Shown: positions 34,387 to 47,597, numbered from the stretch's first letter. The stretch: 64,000 bases of DNA from Coriolopsis trogii (GCA_020543525.1 JAHYIO010000009.1:1-64000), one strand, 5' to 3'. Numbers and translations are program-made. The notes: generated by a model from the sequence alone, not told the origin.

Positions 34387-35760
34387 GGCCTCGTGCATCA
34401 CTCCGCCCTGTATGTGGGCCAAGCTACTTGCTCGGCTTCATGTTGCATATCGCGCGCATGGTTAGGCTGGTGGCTGTGCAGAGTTGAGCGCGGACGTAGT
34501 GGTAGGTGACAACCTCTTATAGCGTGCACCGAGTCTAATTCATCCGCAGAATCATGAACAGGATCTTTTGCAGGAGCGTCTTTGAGCACAGACTTTGAGT
34601 ACACACACTGTCGCGTCGAACGTGAACGTAGAGGAGCGCCTATGTACGTATACATTTCCATGCCTGAACAACGACGTGTACTGACTCGCTTTCATCCAGG
34701 TAGATCCATGTACCACCGTGAATTTCCAAGAAAGAATGCCATACGCCTCCACATTATGCCCAGAATACGCCGTGTCTTTGTTTGTGTGTGTGTGTGTGTC
34801 GATGCGATGGTACGTTGAAGCGCCGGCACCACTACTCCTCAAGATATCGTCGCGGGAATCCCATCAGAGTATAGGTTCCCATCGCGAGAACCTAGTGTTA
34901 GCCTTGACAGCTCTCGCGCTCTAGTCACTTAAGTGCCAGCTCACACCTCTCTCCCTCTCTCTTCCCTGCCGTCACCTCCATGCCCAAGAAACAAGGAGGT
35001 AAATGTATTGCCTCTTCTGATGCCTCATGACTATAACACTGACTCAAATGAACCCTCAATCGTTATCAGAGACGATTGAAGGCTATCTAATGCGTACAAG
35101 CCAGCTCCCCTTGTCTCTAGCAGAGGAGCAGGGCTTCATTTACGCGTATTTGGTTCGAGGTACACCCTTTTTGCAACCTTTTCGCTCGCTCTCTCATTTT
35201 AACGAACGTCGTCATCATTGTCGTCGTCGTCGTCGTCCAGATGCGGCGTCGTCCAACATCATCACTATCAAAGTTGGCAGAACTAATGATGTCGGACGAC
35301 GAATGTCTGAGTGGCGACGATCCTGTCCCTCAACCGATCCAACCCTCATAGGATACTGGCCCCCATCCGAACAACCTACCTCGAAAACTCATCGACTCGA
35401 ACGCCTAGTGCATGTTGATTTGGCTCAATTCGCGTCGAACTTTCGAAACGAATGTTACGACTGTGCGTGCCCTTTCGTTCTCTTTGTACTGCGTGCACTC
35501 ATAGTATACAAATGTCACAGGCCGGCGCCGGCACAGAGAGCACTTTCAATTCCTTGTGCAAGAAGGGGTGGACCCGGAAGACCTTTGGAAAGCGGTGATT
35601 CTCCCCATTGTGCAAAAGTGGGACGCCTTCTTGAATGAATGAGATCATATTGTAATCTGTACTTCTTGTAGTACGCTCACGGAGTTCAAACGCATAATCC
35701 CTTGACGCAACTGGACTGGCGGTATGTCTTTTTCTCGACGTTTTCGTGAAGTCAATAATG
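34387..35760. repeat. Segmental duplication, copy B (with GIY-YIG gene)
   Basis: Counterpart of 19911-21290 in the same orientation. It includes the non-coding lead with a shortened GT microsatellite (about 34775-34800), the four-exon GIY-YIG gene and its 3' flank. The second intron of the gene has gained a GTC trinucleotide run (about 35216-35238). The left edge abuts the kinesin fragment; the right edge fades near 35760. Confidence 0.8.
34980..35642 (+). CDS. GIY-YIG / T5orf172 (Mug113-type) protein, copy B
   Basis: Exons 34980-34998, 35070-35159, 35241-35462 and 35521-35642 have exactly the same sizes as copy A (19, 90, 222 and 122 nt) and give 150 aa. Motifs: GFIYAYLVRD, IITIKVGRTNDVGRRMSEW, HRLERLVHVDLA and the tail CRRRHREHFQF...KWDAFLNE. 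All residues expected for the fold are kept (Arg of VGRR, Glu of RLERL). Start (MPKKQGE) and splice positions are conserved with copy A, so selection on the protein is plausible. Whether it cuts DNA is unknown. Intron 2 carries a GTC repeat expansion absent from copy A. Confidence 0.85.
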
Positions 35761-36318
35761 CTGAAAAGGTCAACAGTGCGCTAGGAGTAGGGATGTACGG
35801 CGTTGATGTACACGACATAAGGTGAGCATCCATCATGATACTCTCGGCCTGTGTGCTACTCTGGTATCTGTCCCGCGAGTTGACCTAATGCACGACCACA
35901 CTCGCTATACCACCGACGTCTCCCTCTCCGCCTATCCCTTCGACCTCGGGTCGGTTGAGTCGGTCTCCAGTGGGACGACGCTGATGAGGCAGGATGGTGG
36001 TCATGATCTTCAAATGAAGCGGACGCGACACGACGGCTGCGATGGATCGGTCCTCTCCGAGCAATGCACAGTCACGGATGGACGTCATCGGTGCAGACTG
36101 GGAAGAGCACGCAAGTTTGTAGGACAGACATCGGCCGCGACGAACGCCATACGATGCAGACGCGACTCAGGACGGAAGTCGACGCAGGGCATTGGCCGAG
36201 GACGCGTGCCTTGCGATTGGTTCTTTGATCGCCTGCGCTCCGAGTCTCTCCCAACCATCCGTCCATCTCTTCCGGGCTATCTCGCCCACTACATACATTC
36301 CTCTCGGTCTCCACCCGC
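35761..36318. other. Intergenic
   Basis: No supported gene. A long overlapping frame at 35822-36577 is out of frame with the BTB-associated coding exon that starts at 36319 and is a shadow. Confidence 0.5.
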
Positions 36319-37640
<1,322 letters not shown>

Positions 37641-37652
37641 GTAATAGTATTA

Positions 37653-38179
37653 TCAGGTCTTCAAAAACATGCCCCACCTTTCAACGATTGGCCGTATGAT
37701 TGCCTGCCATTCCCGGCCTTTGTTCTTACCTCGGAGTTTCGTGAATATGAAGATTTCGCGATGTTTACGACGGCCTGGATGTGAACCATTAGTATGCAAA
37801 AAGCTAGAAATACAACAAGAACTCACAATCGGGGCACTGCATGTGGCGGGGATTGATCGCTTTTCCACATAGCTCCAGATGAACCAACCGCTCCAGTCGG
37901 TGTGAATTCCTCGCGGCAGGCGTCCCGAATGGCGGCCACACTCCCAATAGTTGAGGCCGTGTGGACGGACACGACCGTGTCCATTCGTCAAGCCGTCGTG
38001 CAACATTGACAGAGCGCCCTACCTTGATATGCACGACGTCTCGCCGATATCGGTCTGAAATAGTGAGGGGCATTACAATGGTCGGCAAAAAAATCCCTAC
38101 CTCTCAGTTTGTAGGCATATATACGCCCCGGCGCATCTGCCCGTGAGATTCGAGAACGCATGACGCGGGCCAAGCGCAT
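37653..38179 (-). CDS. GIY-YIG / T5orf172 (Mug113-type) protein, copy C
   Basis: Minus-strand exons 38179-38101, 38054-37827 and 37774-37653 are in phase and give about 142 aa. Introns interrupt at the same codons as in copies A and B. Motifs: ADAPGRIYAYKLRD, VVHIKVGRSVNVARRLDEW, HRLERLVHLEL, then CRRKHREIFIF and the end PIVERWGMFLKT. The final exon is 122 nt as in the other two copies. It is clearly diverged, inverted, and not part of the recent segmental duplication. Related proteins often have a longer N terminus, so an upstream exon may exist; the ATG at 38179 is the first in frame. Its 3' end lies 13 bp from the last BTB-frame residue homology zone, so the genes converge or collide. Confidence 0.8.
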
Positions 38180-39245
38180 GCGAGCGGATGTCGGTACGGC
38201 GGATAGATGACGCTCTGCATAGATCAGTACGCGATTGAGAATGAACAGAGGAGGATGTTACTAAAGGAGCGCAGCAATCTAGCATGCGCCATTGTAGTGG
38301 GGCGAAGATTGACCATGAAGACAGCGGATGAAAGCCGACAGTGCCGAAGTTTGGCTGGTGTTTCTGAGCCAACGGAGTGAGCCTGAAGACTGGTAGTGGT
38401 ACGGTACGGCGACGGCAGCACCAGACAGCGTACACGGCTGAGGTTGCGAAATGCAGTCGAAAGTTGGTGGATTTGACCTGAACAGCTCCTGGTTTTGCGA
38501 GAAGAAGAAGTTGGCGATGAAGAAGGGCGCTGATAGGCCGCATACGTCGCACGTTACCGACCAAACAAACTCGATGTCCTATGAGCAAATTGCATTCATA
38601 CATCAAAAAAAACGGACGAGTCGTAGGATGCCTATAGTCAATATGACAATCTACTGCTGAGGCACTCCCTACAGTGACCTCGTGAGGGAATCAACACACA
38701 AAGTCGGAAAGGGACTGTCAGGCAACTCCGTCGAGTAATAATGCCTATCGAGTGCGAGAAGCCATGTCTTAGATTGCTTCACATTGTTCAGAGGGCCAAA
38801 AAGCCGCGCAACATGGGCCAAATAAAATCATACAGAGGGAATCGAACCCTGGCGTCGACCACTACAGCACGACAACCATTACCACTGCACAACGATAGTT
38901 TCTCTGTGTGGGCAACAAGTCAATTGACATCATGTCAGGCTACCGTAATCCAGGTGTGCCCAGCGGCCCTACTATCTAAAATAAAAGGCTATAAAGCTGT
39001 GTCGCCCGGCTCGCGATCGCGTCTTCCAAGAACATTCCTGCATCCGCCACAACCACGTTGGACCCGATCACTACTCGATCGCACAAAAAAAATTAGAGAA
39101 CCATGTGGGGCATATCGGCAAATACCGCGCACTCGCAAGTCGGAATTCGCGGTCGGTGCGAAAGAAAATGCGACAAGCTGACGAATGCGCATAACAATAC
39201 TTCAGTAACAGTCAAGCAGTGCAGTGTGGAAGAGCCAAATCAGCA
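38180..39245. other. Intergenic with tRNA-like element
   Basis: No supported protein gene. A tRNA-like element lies at 38830-38902 (separate entry). 38990-39100 contains short A-rich runs. Confidence 0.5.
38830..38902 (-). pseudogene. tRNA-like sequence (pol III A and B boxes)
   Basis: On the minus strand, TTGTGCAGTGGTAATGG resembles the tRNA D-arm/A box, and about 30 nt later GGTTCGATTCC is a perfect T-arm/B box. The T stem pairs for four of five bases. The anticodon arm would have a 12-nt loop closed by GTCG/CGAC, and no 7-bp acceptor stem can be formed with the expected flanks. It is therefore a decayed tRNA or the head of a tRNA-derived short element, not a working tRNA. Confidence 0.4.
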
Positions 39246-39475
39246 CTAGTGCTTCTCGTCGTATTCGCCCTCATCGAGCTCGTTCGGCTCGTCCTCCTCA
39301 TCCAGCTTTCTAACTCATCCGAAACAGCACTTAGCCGACGAACGCGAGGACACTCAGCGACTCATAGTTCCACACCAACAGTGGGCCCGCTGCAAGTGCA
39401 ACGAACGCCTCCGCGAGCGCGTTCGTAAACAGGAACATGAGAGAGCTCGATGAAAGGGGCGGGCACCAGTTGCCA
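39246..39475 (-). pseudogene. PTR2/POT peptide-transporter C-terminal fragment
   Basis: Minus-strand reading MFLFTNALAEAFVALAAG and PLLVWNYESLSVLAF matches the last transmembrane region of fungal PTR2-type proton-coupled oligopeptide transporters (family motif: FT.ALGEAFV...DPLLVWNY). After a short break, KLDEEDEPNELDEGEYDEKH and a TAG at 39246 give the usual acidic cytosolic tail, though the intervening 30 nt are too short for a normal intron. The other 10-11 membrane helices are missing upstream. Confidence 0.65.
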
Positions 39476-41180
39476 GCATGCGGCCCGAACTTTGGACGCG
39501 CATGTCCCCGGAGTGTAATAAACCGGAGACATGCAAGTCCAGTTGTATGCCAGCCTCCTAGACGCAGCTCTACAATCTGGAAAGCCCACTTGGCAGTAAT
39601 CGACGAGGCAATGTCTGATACAAGCAACGATACCAGGCTAGCGACTCACCTTATCAGAGTCCCGGCCTGCGCGCACTGACGAGTTGCACGTGTAGGCACT
39701 TCGAAGCGCGTTACAGCGGAGTAAGCACTTAGACGGATCTCATGTGATGCGAGCAAGAGTGTGTAATGGCATGGTCGAGGTAGCCTCTCAGTGAAACCGC
39801 CATCGCGCGAGAGATAGACGCCCGTTTTATTAATACAGTATGCATCCTCATCCCGACGCTGCCACCAGCACCAGCAGTGCTTGTCGCCTGCACTCCCTTC
39901 CAGACTTTGTCTAGTGTGGCAGTTACCCGCTCCATGGGCCATCGCTAGCTGCGATAAACCCTTATTACATGGTCCGTCCAGCCCAGGAAACAAAGCTCTC
40001 TCGCAGGTATGTCTTTCAATTCATGACCCTCCCTAGCTAGCACTCATTACGACTCGTTCCTACGATTCTTAGGGACTTTCTCGAGGCTCGAGAAAGTCCC
40101 ACAATGTCGGAGGCGGCTGAGAGGTCTGAGTCAGACATTGCAAATGTCGACGACCTCCAGACAGCATCAGACGGCAAGTTCCGATTCCAGACTTCAGACT
40201 CATCATCGGTGGCTCAGACTTTGAATCCTCTGGTTGGCCCCCCTACGTTGCGAGACGCACGACACCGCCGTCTATGCCCCGATGGGGTCGGTAATTGATC
40301 AATTTATGCGTGCATGCCGCCTGCGACGGCGAGCAGCTCATCTTAGGTGTATCTCCCGCAAAACATACACCTTGCGGCGCACACAGCGGGCATGGCTGAG
40401 TAGGTGAGCTGTGTCTTTCTCCTCCTTGCATATGCAGGGTCGAAACGCGTAACACCCCCCTCCGAGGTCCAGACGTCGAAAAGAGGTGCGCCTCCTGACT
40501 TCAGACATATGTAGAGGGGCCGCCGCTCGAATATTGTATCGTTACCTCCTCGCGATCCTCGCCTTCCGTTTTGTTCAAGCCAGCGTACGTTCAATCAATG
40601 GGGTGCGTATACTGTATGATCACGGTCCCTGCTCTGACATATCGAAGTTGTCAGGATCAACAAGTGTCTCTCCGCGTGTGTCCTTTCCTCCGGCATACGC
40701 GGCTGTTTGAGAAAACGAGGTCACGCTGCGCACTGTGTCCATGTTCTTCCGAACCGGCATTGAGATTGTGGGGCCCATGTTAGCCCACATCAGATCCCCG
40801 CGGCAACTGACAGCACCCTATCATCCCTGTCAAGGCAGCCGCAACGCCCGTTTGCGACCGCTCTATGTCGACTCTGTCCAGTGGCATTCTTGCATATTTG
40901 GCTCAACGTCAATACTGACGACATACGCTACCGTATGATCTTCGGTAGCCAGTCTTCATAGGTATGGCAGACAGTCGCATGCCGTCGATAGGCGGGGTAT
41001 GCGACCACTGACGCCGCCTCCTCTGGCGTTCATCATACGACACTCCGAATCGGACATTCCTCACCCCAACGTCGTCATTACCCTGCTGCGTTTTCCACAA
41101 GCACCACTCTTCGCTGGCGTTTATACCTGATTTGCAGACGCGGCGATCAGCATATGGGGGACATACCAGTGTCCGCATTC
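39476..41180. other. Intergenic, no supported gene
   Basis: Short frames only. Contains a perfect inverted repeat at 40072-40100. An open frame at 40104-40298 (MSEAAERSESDIANVDDLQ) directly after that hairpin is acidic, but no continuation was found. Confidence 0.5.
40072..40100. repeat. Perfect 14-bp inverted repeat, 1-nt centre
   Basis: GGGACTTTCTCGAG (40072-40085), one G, then its exact reverse complement at 40087-40100. It is a near-perfect 29-bp palindrome containing two XhoI-type CTCGAG cores. Confidence 0.95.
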
Positions 41181-41183
41181 CGC

Positions 41184-41190
41184 TATAAAA
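41184..41190 (+). promoter_or_regulatory. TATA box of the secreted-protein gene
   Basis: TATAAAA, 78 bp before the ATG at 41268, in a spacing typical of strongly expressed fungal genes. The C/A-rich leader between them (CATCCAAACC..., CATCACA before ATG) is a typical fungal 5' UTR. Confidence 0.7.
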
Positions 41191-41267
41191 GCCAGGAGCA
41201 TCCGAGTATCTCATTCCCAACACCATCCCGCTCTTACTCTCATCCAAACCACCCACTCTTCATCACA

Positions 41268-41639
41268 ATGCAGTTCTCTCGCCTCTTACTCACCATCGCC
41301 CTCGCGGCCATCTCCACCACCGAGGCCTGCAAGTGTGTCATCAACGGCGGCTCTCACCCTGAGGCCACCCAGCCGTGCTGCTCCTCGCTCGGCGGCGACT
41401 ACAACGGCGATGACTGCGCTGCCGGGTCCATCTCCGAGCATCTGAGTAACGTATGTCGACGTCCTTGAAGAAAACTGATCCCGGACTCACCTCTCTTGTA
41501 GTTCCGCTCGTGCTGCAACGGCTGGGAGCTCAACGGCCAGCAGCTCACCTCGGACTGCGACTTCCCCAGGGTCAAGTCTCTCGCCGAGCTCGAGCAAATC
41601 AACACGCCCCAAGGCGAAGGTGTTGCCACCAAGGCTTAG
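41268..41639 (+). CDS. Small secreted cysteine-rich protein
   Basis: Two exons, 41268-41450 and 41502-41639, encode 106 aa. A clear signal peptide (MQFSRLLLTIALAAISTTEA) is followed by a short domain with eight cysteines in the order C-C-CC-C-CC-C. Landmarks: CKCVINGG, QPCCSSLGGDYNGDDCAAGS, ISEHLSN, CCNGWELNG, SDCDF. The pattern with SISEHLSNF and a CC pair matches a small-secreted-protein family I recall from polypore genomes; no function is established there. Four disulphides are plausible. The end (INTPQGEGVATKA) lacks a GPI or membrane signal, so the protein should be released. Confidence 0.8.
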
Positions 41640-42599
41640 GATGTATAGTGGAAAGAGGAAGACCCCTTGGAGGCTTGCGCGACGTCGACGTGGGAGGTCT
41701 ACAACGTTTCGGTTCTCACTACTTACACCAAGCTGTGTTTCCTGCATCGACAACATAAACACATAAATACGACATAGCTACGGCGGCTCGGAATCTATGC
41801 TTACTTGCGCAATGCTCCTCAACTCAGCCTCGAACTTGTCTTCACCATTATATCCGCCAACGGTGGTGGTAGTGAGAGTGTCTGGAGTAGGGACGTTGGG
41901 CCGTCGTTGGCCCTGCGAGCTTTCCTAACCTGCTCCTCCGAGTCGTCCGTTTCATCGTCTGTGTGGGTGCTACTAACTGGGGGGCGTGGCGGTAACGAAA
42001 TGGGTGACAGAAGTCGTATCAGTATTGAGAAACACATTGAGATCGTATCCCGCATCAACATGAGCACTCTACACGAACACTGTGAGTGGCTCCAGTCCTT
42101 CAGGGCCAGCGTATCACGCACCGGCAAAGCTCCATCGTGGTGCTAACTTGGTCGCTTGGCGCCACACACGAAGTTGCACAATTGCGCGCCACCCCTTCAA
42201 GTTGTCTCTCGCCACGATCATTCTCCCAAAACAGCAGAAGAGCGATATCTCCTCGAGTTCTCCACGTTACACGTATCCTCTCGATGTCTTCATATACATG
42301 CTAACCTCTACGCTCCTCATCAACGTTCTTCTCGTATTCGACTTCAAGAGTGTCGAAAATCCGGCAATTCGATCATGATATGGGGCTACACCCCATTAGT
42401 ATGGATCCCGAGCGGAAAAGCATTGACCGCCGGGCTACAATAGTGCTACATGCATCTCTTCCAGTAGGACGTCTTGCAATCATCTATACGCAATCGCTGT
42501 TGTCTTGCTTGCGATCCATATTGCTTGACAGAACACCTAAAGTGAACGTCTGCGGGCCAGTGGTCAAGCGCTCAGCTCTGGCCGGAACGTGAAGAAGAG
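41640..42599. other. Intergenic
   Basis: No supported gene. Frames at 41805-42146 and 42082-42443 are short and unrelated to known families. Confidence 0.5.
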
Positions 42600-42885
42600 G
42601 GCTGCATGGATGAACAGCGCACCTTTCTTGCCGTTGACAGAGGACGCGGCGATGCGTCGCCCGCCTTTGCCCTGGGCCATCATCTGCGCGGCGGCCTGCT
42701 TGTAGAAGTAGAAGACGCCTCTGATGTCCACGGCGATGATTTTGTCGAATTCCTCGCTGGGCGGACAGGGCGACGTACATCTGTAACACAGTACTCTACG
42801 TACATACACGGGCAAACAATCACTGGAATAGCTCACTTTCGTGCACAGGGTACAATCCGCCCGATATGCCTGCGTTGGCAATCAT
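42600..42885 (-). pseudogene. Short-chain dehydrogenase (SDR) fragment
   Basis: Minus-strand blocks read MIANAGISGGLYPVHE (the NAG motif of classical SDRs) and, after a probable intron, SEEFDKIIAVDIRGVFYFYK followed by QMMAQGKGGRRIAASSVNGK, the segment leading to the catalytic Ser. The cofactor-binding TGxxxGIG start, the YxxxK active site and the C terminus are missing. The two blocks do not share phase at the expected splice sites. Confidence 0.65.
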
Positions 42886-43455
42886 CTACCAGAGAATAAT
42901 ATACAGGTGTCAGTCAGATCACCATGGAGTCGGACATGGATGCAGACGAACCGCATAGAGCCCGCAGAGCTCCCGCACGATGGGAAGGCAATTCTCCTGA
43001 GAGCACGGCGTGGCGGCCAAGGCGATCATGGGTTCGGCCTTGGGAGAAAGAGGCATGAAGGAAGTTCTCTGGAGCAAAAAGGCAAGGAAGCCTTCTAGAA
43101 GTCAATTCACTGAAGGAAGAGCAGGACCAGGGCATGTCTGCGTGACTCGCTACATCCACGTTATCGCGGGCCAAGCTTTGAATTTGCAGGAAGTTAGTAT
43201 TCGGCCGAGATCCTAGGAGATGGCGACTTCTGTTCTGGATTGTTGTCCACGCAGGAGAAACATGGCATCGCACGTCCACTCCGCATACGCGTTGTTGGTT
43301 CGATGTCTGCAACCGGCAACTAAGCAATTATACGACTGCTATAACTTACTGATAATCCAAAACAAAGAGCGACTATAGAGCAAATCTCGTAGAGCCCATA
43401 TCCACACGAGCACACGGAGCTGACGATGATAGATCTGCTTGAACGGCGTATACGA
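42886..43455. other. Intergenic
   Basis: Nothing recognised between the SDR fragment and the 3' end of the membrane transporter gene. Confidence 0.5.
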
Positions 43456-46400
43456 CTAGACGCGAGAGCGATCATATTGTTCTCTCCACTGCTCGAAGCC
43501 TTCTAGAGGGACCTCTCCGCACAAGTCCGCCACGATTGTTCGCAGCTCAGTAAGATGCTGTCAGTCGACGAATCAGCATATATGCTCACACGGGAGTCGG
43601 ATAGGAGGAGGCGACGCTTGGTACTCACGTGTCCCATCTGCAACACCGAGATGACCGCCGTGGCATAGAACATGTACTCGTAGCTGGTGATGAACTGGCG
43701 GAGCGCCTTCCTTGACGTCGTGTGGGAAGACGAGCCTGCTGCGCCGCTGTTGACAAAGGCATAACCGCTGTGATAGTGCAACCTGTCTGCTAGGTTCTTG
43801 TACTGTGCCTGATGCAGCGGCTCGCCCGTTCGGAGAGACTGGGAGATGAGGAAGTACATAGACATGGTGTCGCTCACCTGTCGTTCCCTCATATCAGTAA
43901 ATCATCCGAGATAGCAGGAAGAGGCACGTACGAAATGTGGGTTCAGCACATACGTATGTGGCAGAGTAGACTTCCGGAGCTCCGAATCCATGTTGGCTAG
44001 AGCGCCTGCCATCTGTGATACGTTGTAAACGATTAGTACAAGCAAGTCGCTGTTGCGAAGTCGCAAAATTACTCACCAAAGCCAGACTCAGCAGCATCTC
44101 GGTCTGCACTTCGACGAGTCGATTGTAATCCTCAGACGCCCAGGCACCGCGGATGTTCCCTTCCCACTTTGACATCGCCGTCCTCGTCCTGAGATCCTGC
44201 AATTGCGCTGCCAGGGCCAGGAAGCTGTCGCGCACTTCACGCGGCCACAGATGCAGCGCTTCAGACCCATCGTGGGTATAGCGCTTCTCTTCCTGCGCAC
44301 TGAGCCAGAGTGACGTGAGATGAGCATAAAGGTATGAGAGCCCAGAGATAGTGGTGGCGTTCCGAAGACGGACTGCCTTCCTTCCTGACTTCGGTGGGAA
44401 CATCATCAGAATGAACGATGCAGCGCAACCTATAGGCCCCGATATGAGCAGCCGAACGCTCGCAAGCCGATGCACGGACCTATCGTCACCGTTATCCAAC
44501 GTCTCCATGTGACGCCCCAACCAATTCCGACATTGGTGATGATTCCGGGCAAGTTACCGTCTATCCATGAGTATCCAACGACCAAGACAAAGGTAGCCTT
44601 GTCAATGTGTCTGTGTTAGTCTTGCGGCCACGTTTCACGACTCTATTCTCACCAACAACATCAAGACACCAGGAAGATATTGCGGAGGGGCGAAATTCCG
44701 GAGAAAACACAGTGGAAGCAAAACGGCAGCTACGATAGCCGCCAGCCCGTACGGGTTTCCAGTGCCGTTCCCAGCCCCTGTCACGAAGTAGAGTTATATG
44801 GGGTATTCGTAGTGCAAACAAGATAATGACCCACCGATGTACCAGCATACCATTCCGACGAGCGCCCCGAGGAACGTACCCCCGATACGCAGGACGTAGC
44901 TGGTTCCCAGATAGTCAACAGCTGTAAACGGTGACACCAACAAGAGGACACACTTGTATATCTGATCAGAGGCGTAGATGTTCATTGTGGTCTGCGCCAT
45001 GATCAACGCCCTGCATACCGCGTCGGTTCCTGAATGAAACAACAGGTGCACGCAGATCGCTCACCAAACGCCTCGTTGTGCATATACGAAGTCTGGGTGA
45101 GGTACTGAGCTTCGACAACTTGATAGAGACAGGTAGATGACGTACGAGCAGATGCCTTGACAACTGAAGGTATCCAGAGAGCGAGAGTGATGAGTACGTA
45201 ACGGAAGATGAACTAATACGCAGCCAACGCTCAGTTCACATCCTGACGAGGGAGAATGATAGAGCTTCACCAATGCTTCCGAGGTCTTCGTCCACTTGTA
45301 CCCTCTATGGATGATGTTCGCCACCCGCTGCAGAGCATTCTTCGGGGGGCGGCTGTCGGGATCTAACTCTGCGTACGCCGCGTCGTTGTGTCAGACTCTG
45401 GATGCTCAAACGATTTGAGGGGAGACTCACTGTATCGCTTTCTGTCTTCAGCTTCGATCGACTCCTCAGGTTGAGTATCTTCACCAGTCACATCCTCCCC
45501 AGAGCCTCTCCTGGAGCCTAACAGCTTCCAAATGGCACGAAGGCCCTTGGGAGCCCAAAGCCTGGACTTTGTCCTCTTGGCTGCCGTGCTGCTCACATTC
45601 TCCGCGAGCACGACGATGGCATCGCACGTCGTCATCAAGTTCGACGTGAACACGAAAGCTAAGTATAGCGACCGCAGAGGGAGCGAGTTCTGACCTCCAC
45701 CATTGTCTTGCTCGAGGAGATGTTGGAAAGGTTGGAGGATGAGGAAGCGCTTGTTGCTCTTGAAATCGTCCATGGCCATGCGGAGCGTAGATTGGGCTTT
45801 CTCGAGTTCCAAGAGGCGTGCGTCTTGTTCAACCGTACCCCGCTTCCAGCGTTTCGTGTTCACGGCAATGATGAGCTCCCTTATCGCAGCCAACACAGTG
45901 ACGCCTGCATTGCGAACGTCGGCCGTAGCTTCGTGTATCGTGGGTAGGACGTCGACCATCCGAAGGTTGTGTTCCGCCTCGGCCGCAACGTTGCGCTCAC
46001 GGAACTGGCGTAAGAGGTAGGTATCTCCGACAAAGGTGCTTGTCTCAGAGCCGCTGTCACTACTAGCATCATCGGAATTCGGCTCTACGAGCGACAACGG
46101 ATGCGATATCATCTTCACGAAGCTATTGAGGGCTCCTATAGGGGATCATTGAGTCTCATGAATGAATTCAATGGTAACAGGACGCGTACCGAGGCGCGTT
46201 GCGACCATCTGAATGGGATCCAACATCTCTTGCGTGTCATCCCCATTCCACCGGCCCCAGCTGAACTCCAAGTTCAACATCTGTTTCTGAGAGACGACTG
46301 CACAAGGTTCAGTTACGCTGGCAATGTTTCAGAAAAGATATCACTGACGTTGTTGCAGCTGAGCGATCATGCCCGTTCGCGCCGCCGCCGCCTTTGTGGC

Positions 46401-47597
46401 CAGCGGAGTTCCTGGAGCGATATCGTGAGGGTCCGATCGCAGAACCTCATCTTGCATCGCAAGCATCCCCTTAAACTTCTCGAGCATCTCCGCAGAAGAC
46501 GCAAGATACGAATGGTTCATGGTCTCCGGGAACACAAGAAGGATGAATATCAGCGCAATACCGATGTAGCAGCCGACTGCTGTCAGCATAGAGTTGAGCA
46601 GCGTATACTGGGCGAAGGGAAACAGCGGCCCATAACTCTGTGCGACCGTGAGCATATAGTCCCCATAGTAATATCGAGGTGCGTACGCAGAAGATGTCGA
46701 TAGCTATGGTGCCGAAGACACTCATAAGAATGAGTTTCGGCGCATACGCCCTGATCAATGCGAACAAGAAACATCCAAAACCAAGGAAGACAGCGTAGAC
46801 AACACTCGAGCTGCAAACGGGTCAGAGAACATTGACCTGTGCCACACTCGGGGCTACTTACCGGGTATCCAGAAAATCACCTCTGAAGATTGCAGCTTGG
46901 AACAATGCATCTGGGTTTGCAAGACCAGCGGCACTGAATGCAGTTGCTCATCAACATCAGACACAAGTCCGAGCGGTCATGGCGTACCTTTGTTGCTCCT
47001 TAATAAGCGTCGACTTGAGTAGCGTTTGGTCCCGCGCGGCAAGCGCTGCTCTCATTGCGGCGCAAGATATCGCCCATCCTAGTGACACTCCGAGTACAAG
47101 TGTCGTCATGACCTGTTGGGTGTATGAGTTCACTCCACTCGATACCTATCCCTTCCTATCATGGTACGTCCTTGGGACCAGCACATTATGCATTCTCAAG
47201 CGTGGCATATAGTCGTCCAAGACAAGGGATGAGGAAGCGGAGACTGGCACTCACAAATAGATACAATTGAACAGGCATGTTCGGGGGCACCATAATGCTC
47301 ATGAGGAGCGAGAAGAACGCACTGCAAAACATAGTCCCCCGTTCAGCTTGTACAACTCTGAAGGACTGAAAGAATGACGCACGTATTGCCCAACGTCGCC
47401 AGAGACTTGTTCGGAAGCATGATCACAAAACATACCCAGGACGCTACCCAACACCGCACAAGCAGCTTCCACGACTTCCGAGAGCGCAGGTTCGTAGAAA
47501 CCCATGGCGGGAGCTTGTCCCAGAAGCGCGATGCTTGTTTCTCCTCCTGCGGCTTGGACGTTGCAGGAGATGACCCGTTCTGTTTCTCCGAAGCCAT
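43456..47597 (-). CDS. FUSC/DUF2421-type membrane transporter (Bre4-like)
   Basis: A multi-exon minus-strand gene from ATG 47597 (MASEKQNGSSPATSKP) to TAG 43458-43456 (ending EGFEQWREQYDRSRV). Early membrane segments: KLLVRCWVASWVCFVIMLP, FFSLLMSIMVPPNMP, VVYAVFLGFGCFLFALIRAY, LTAVGCYIGIALIFILLVFP. A large cytosolic region follows (VKMISHPLSLVEPNSDDASS... to about 45420). A second membrane block contains YASDQIYKCVLLLVSPFTAV, RIGGTFLGALVGMVCWYIG, VLVVGYSWID and SGPIGCAASFILMMFP. The C-terminal part includes SYEYMFYATAVISVLQMGH. This is the layout of the putative ER transporter 6TM N-terminal domain (PF10337), the FUSC-like domain (PF13515) and DUF2421 (PF10334), with relatives in Bre4 and aromatic-acid/fusaric-acid exporters. 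Substrate unknown. Individual exon ends were not all fixed, but the frame is open across every block inspected. Confidence 0.85.
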
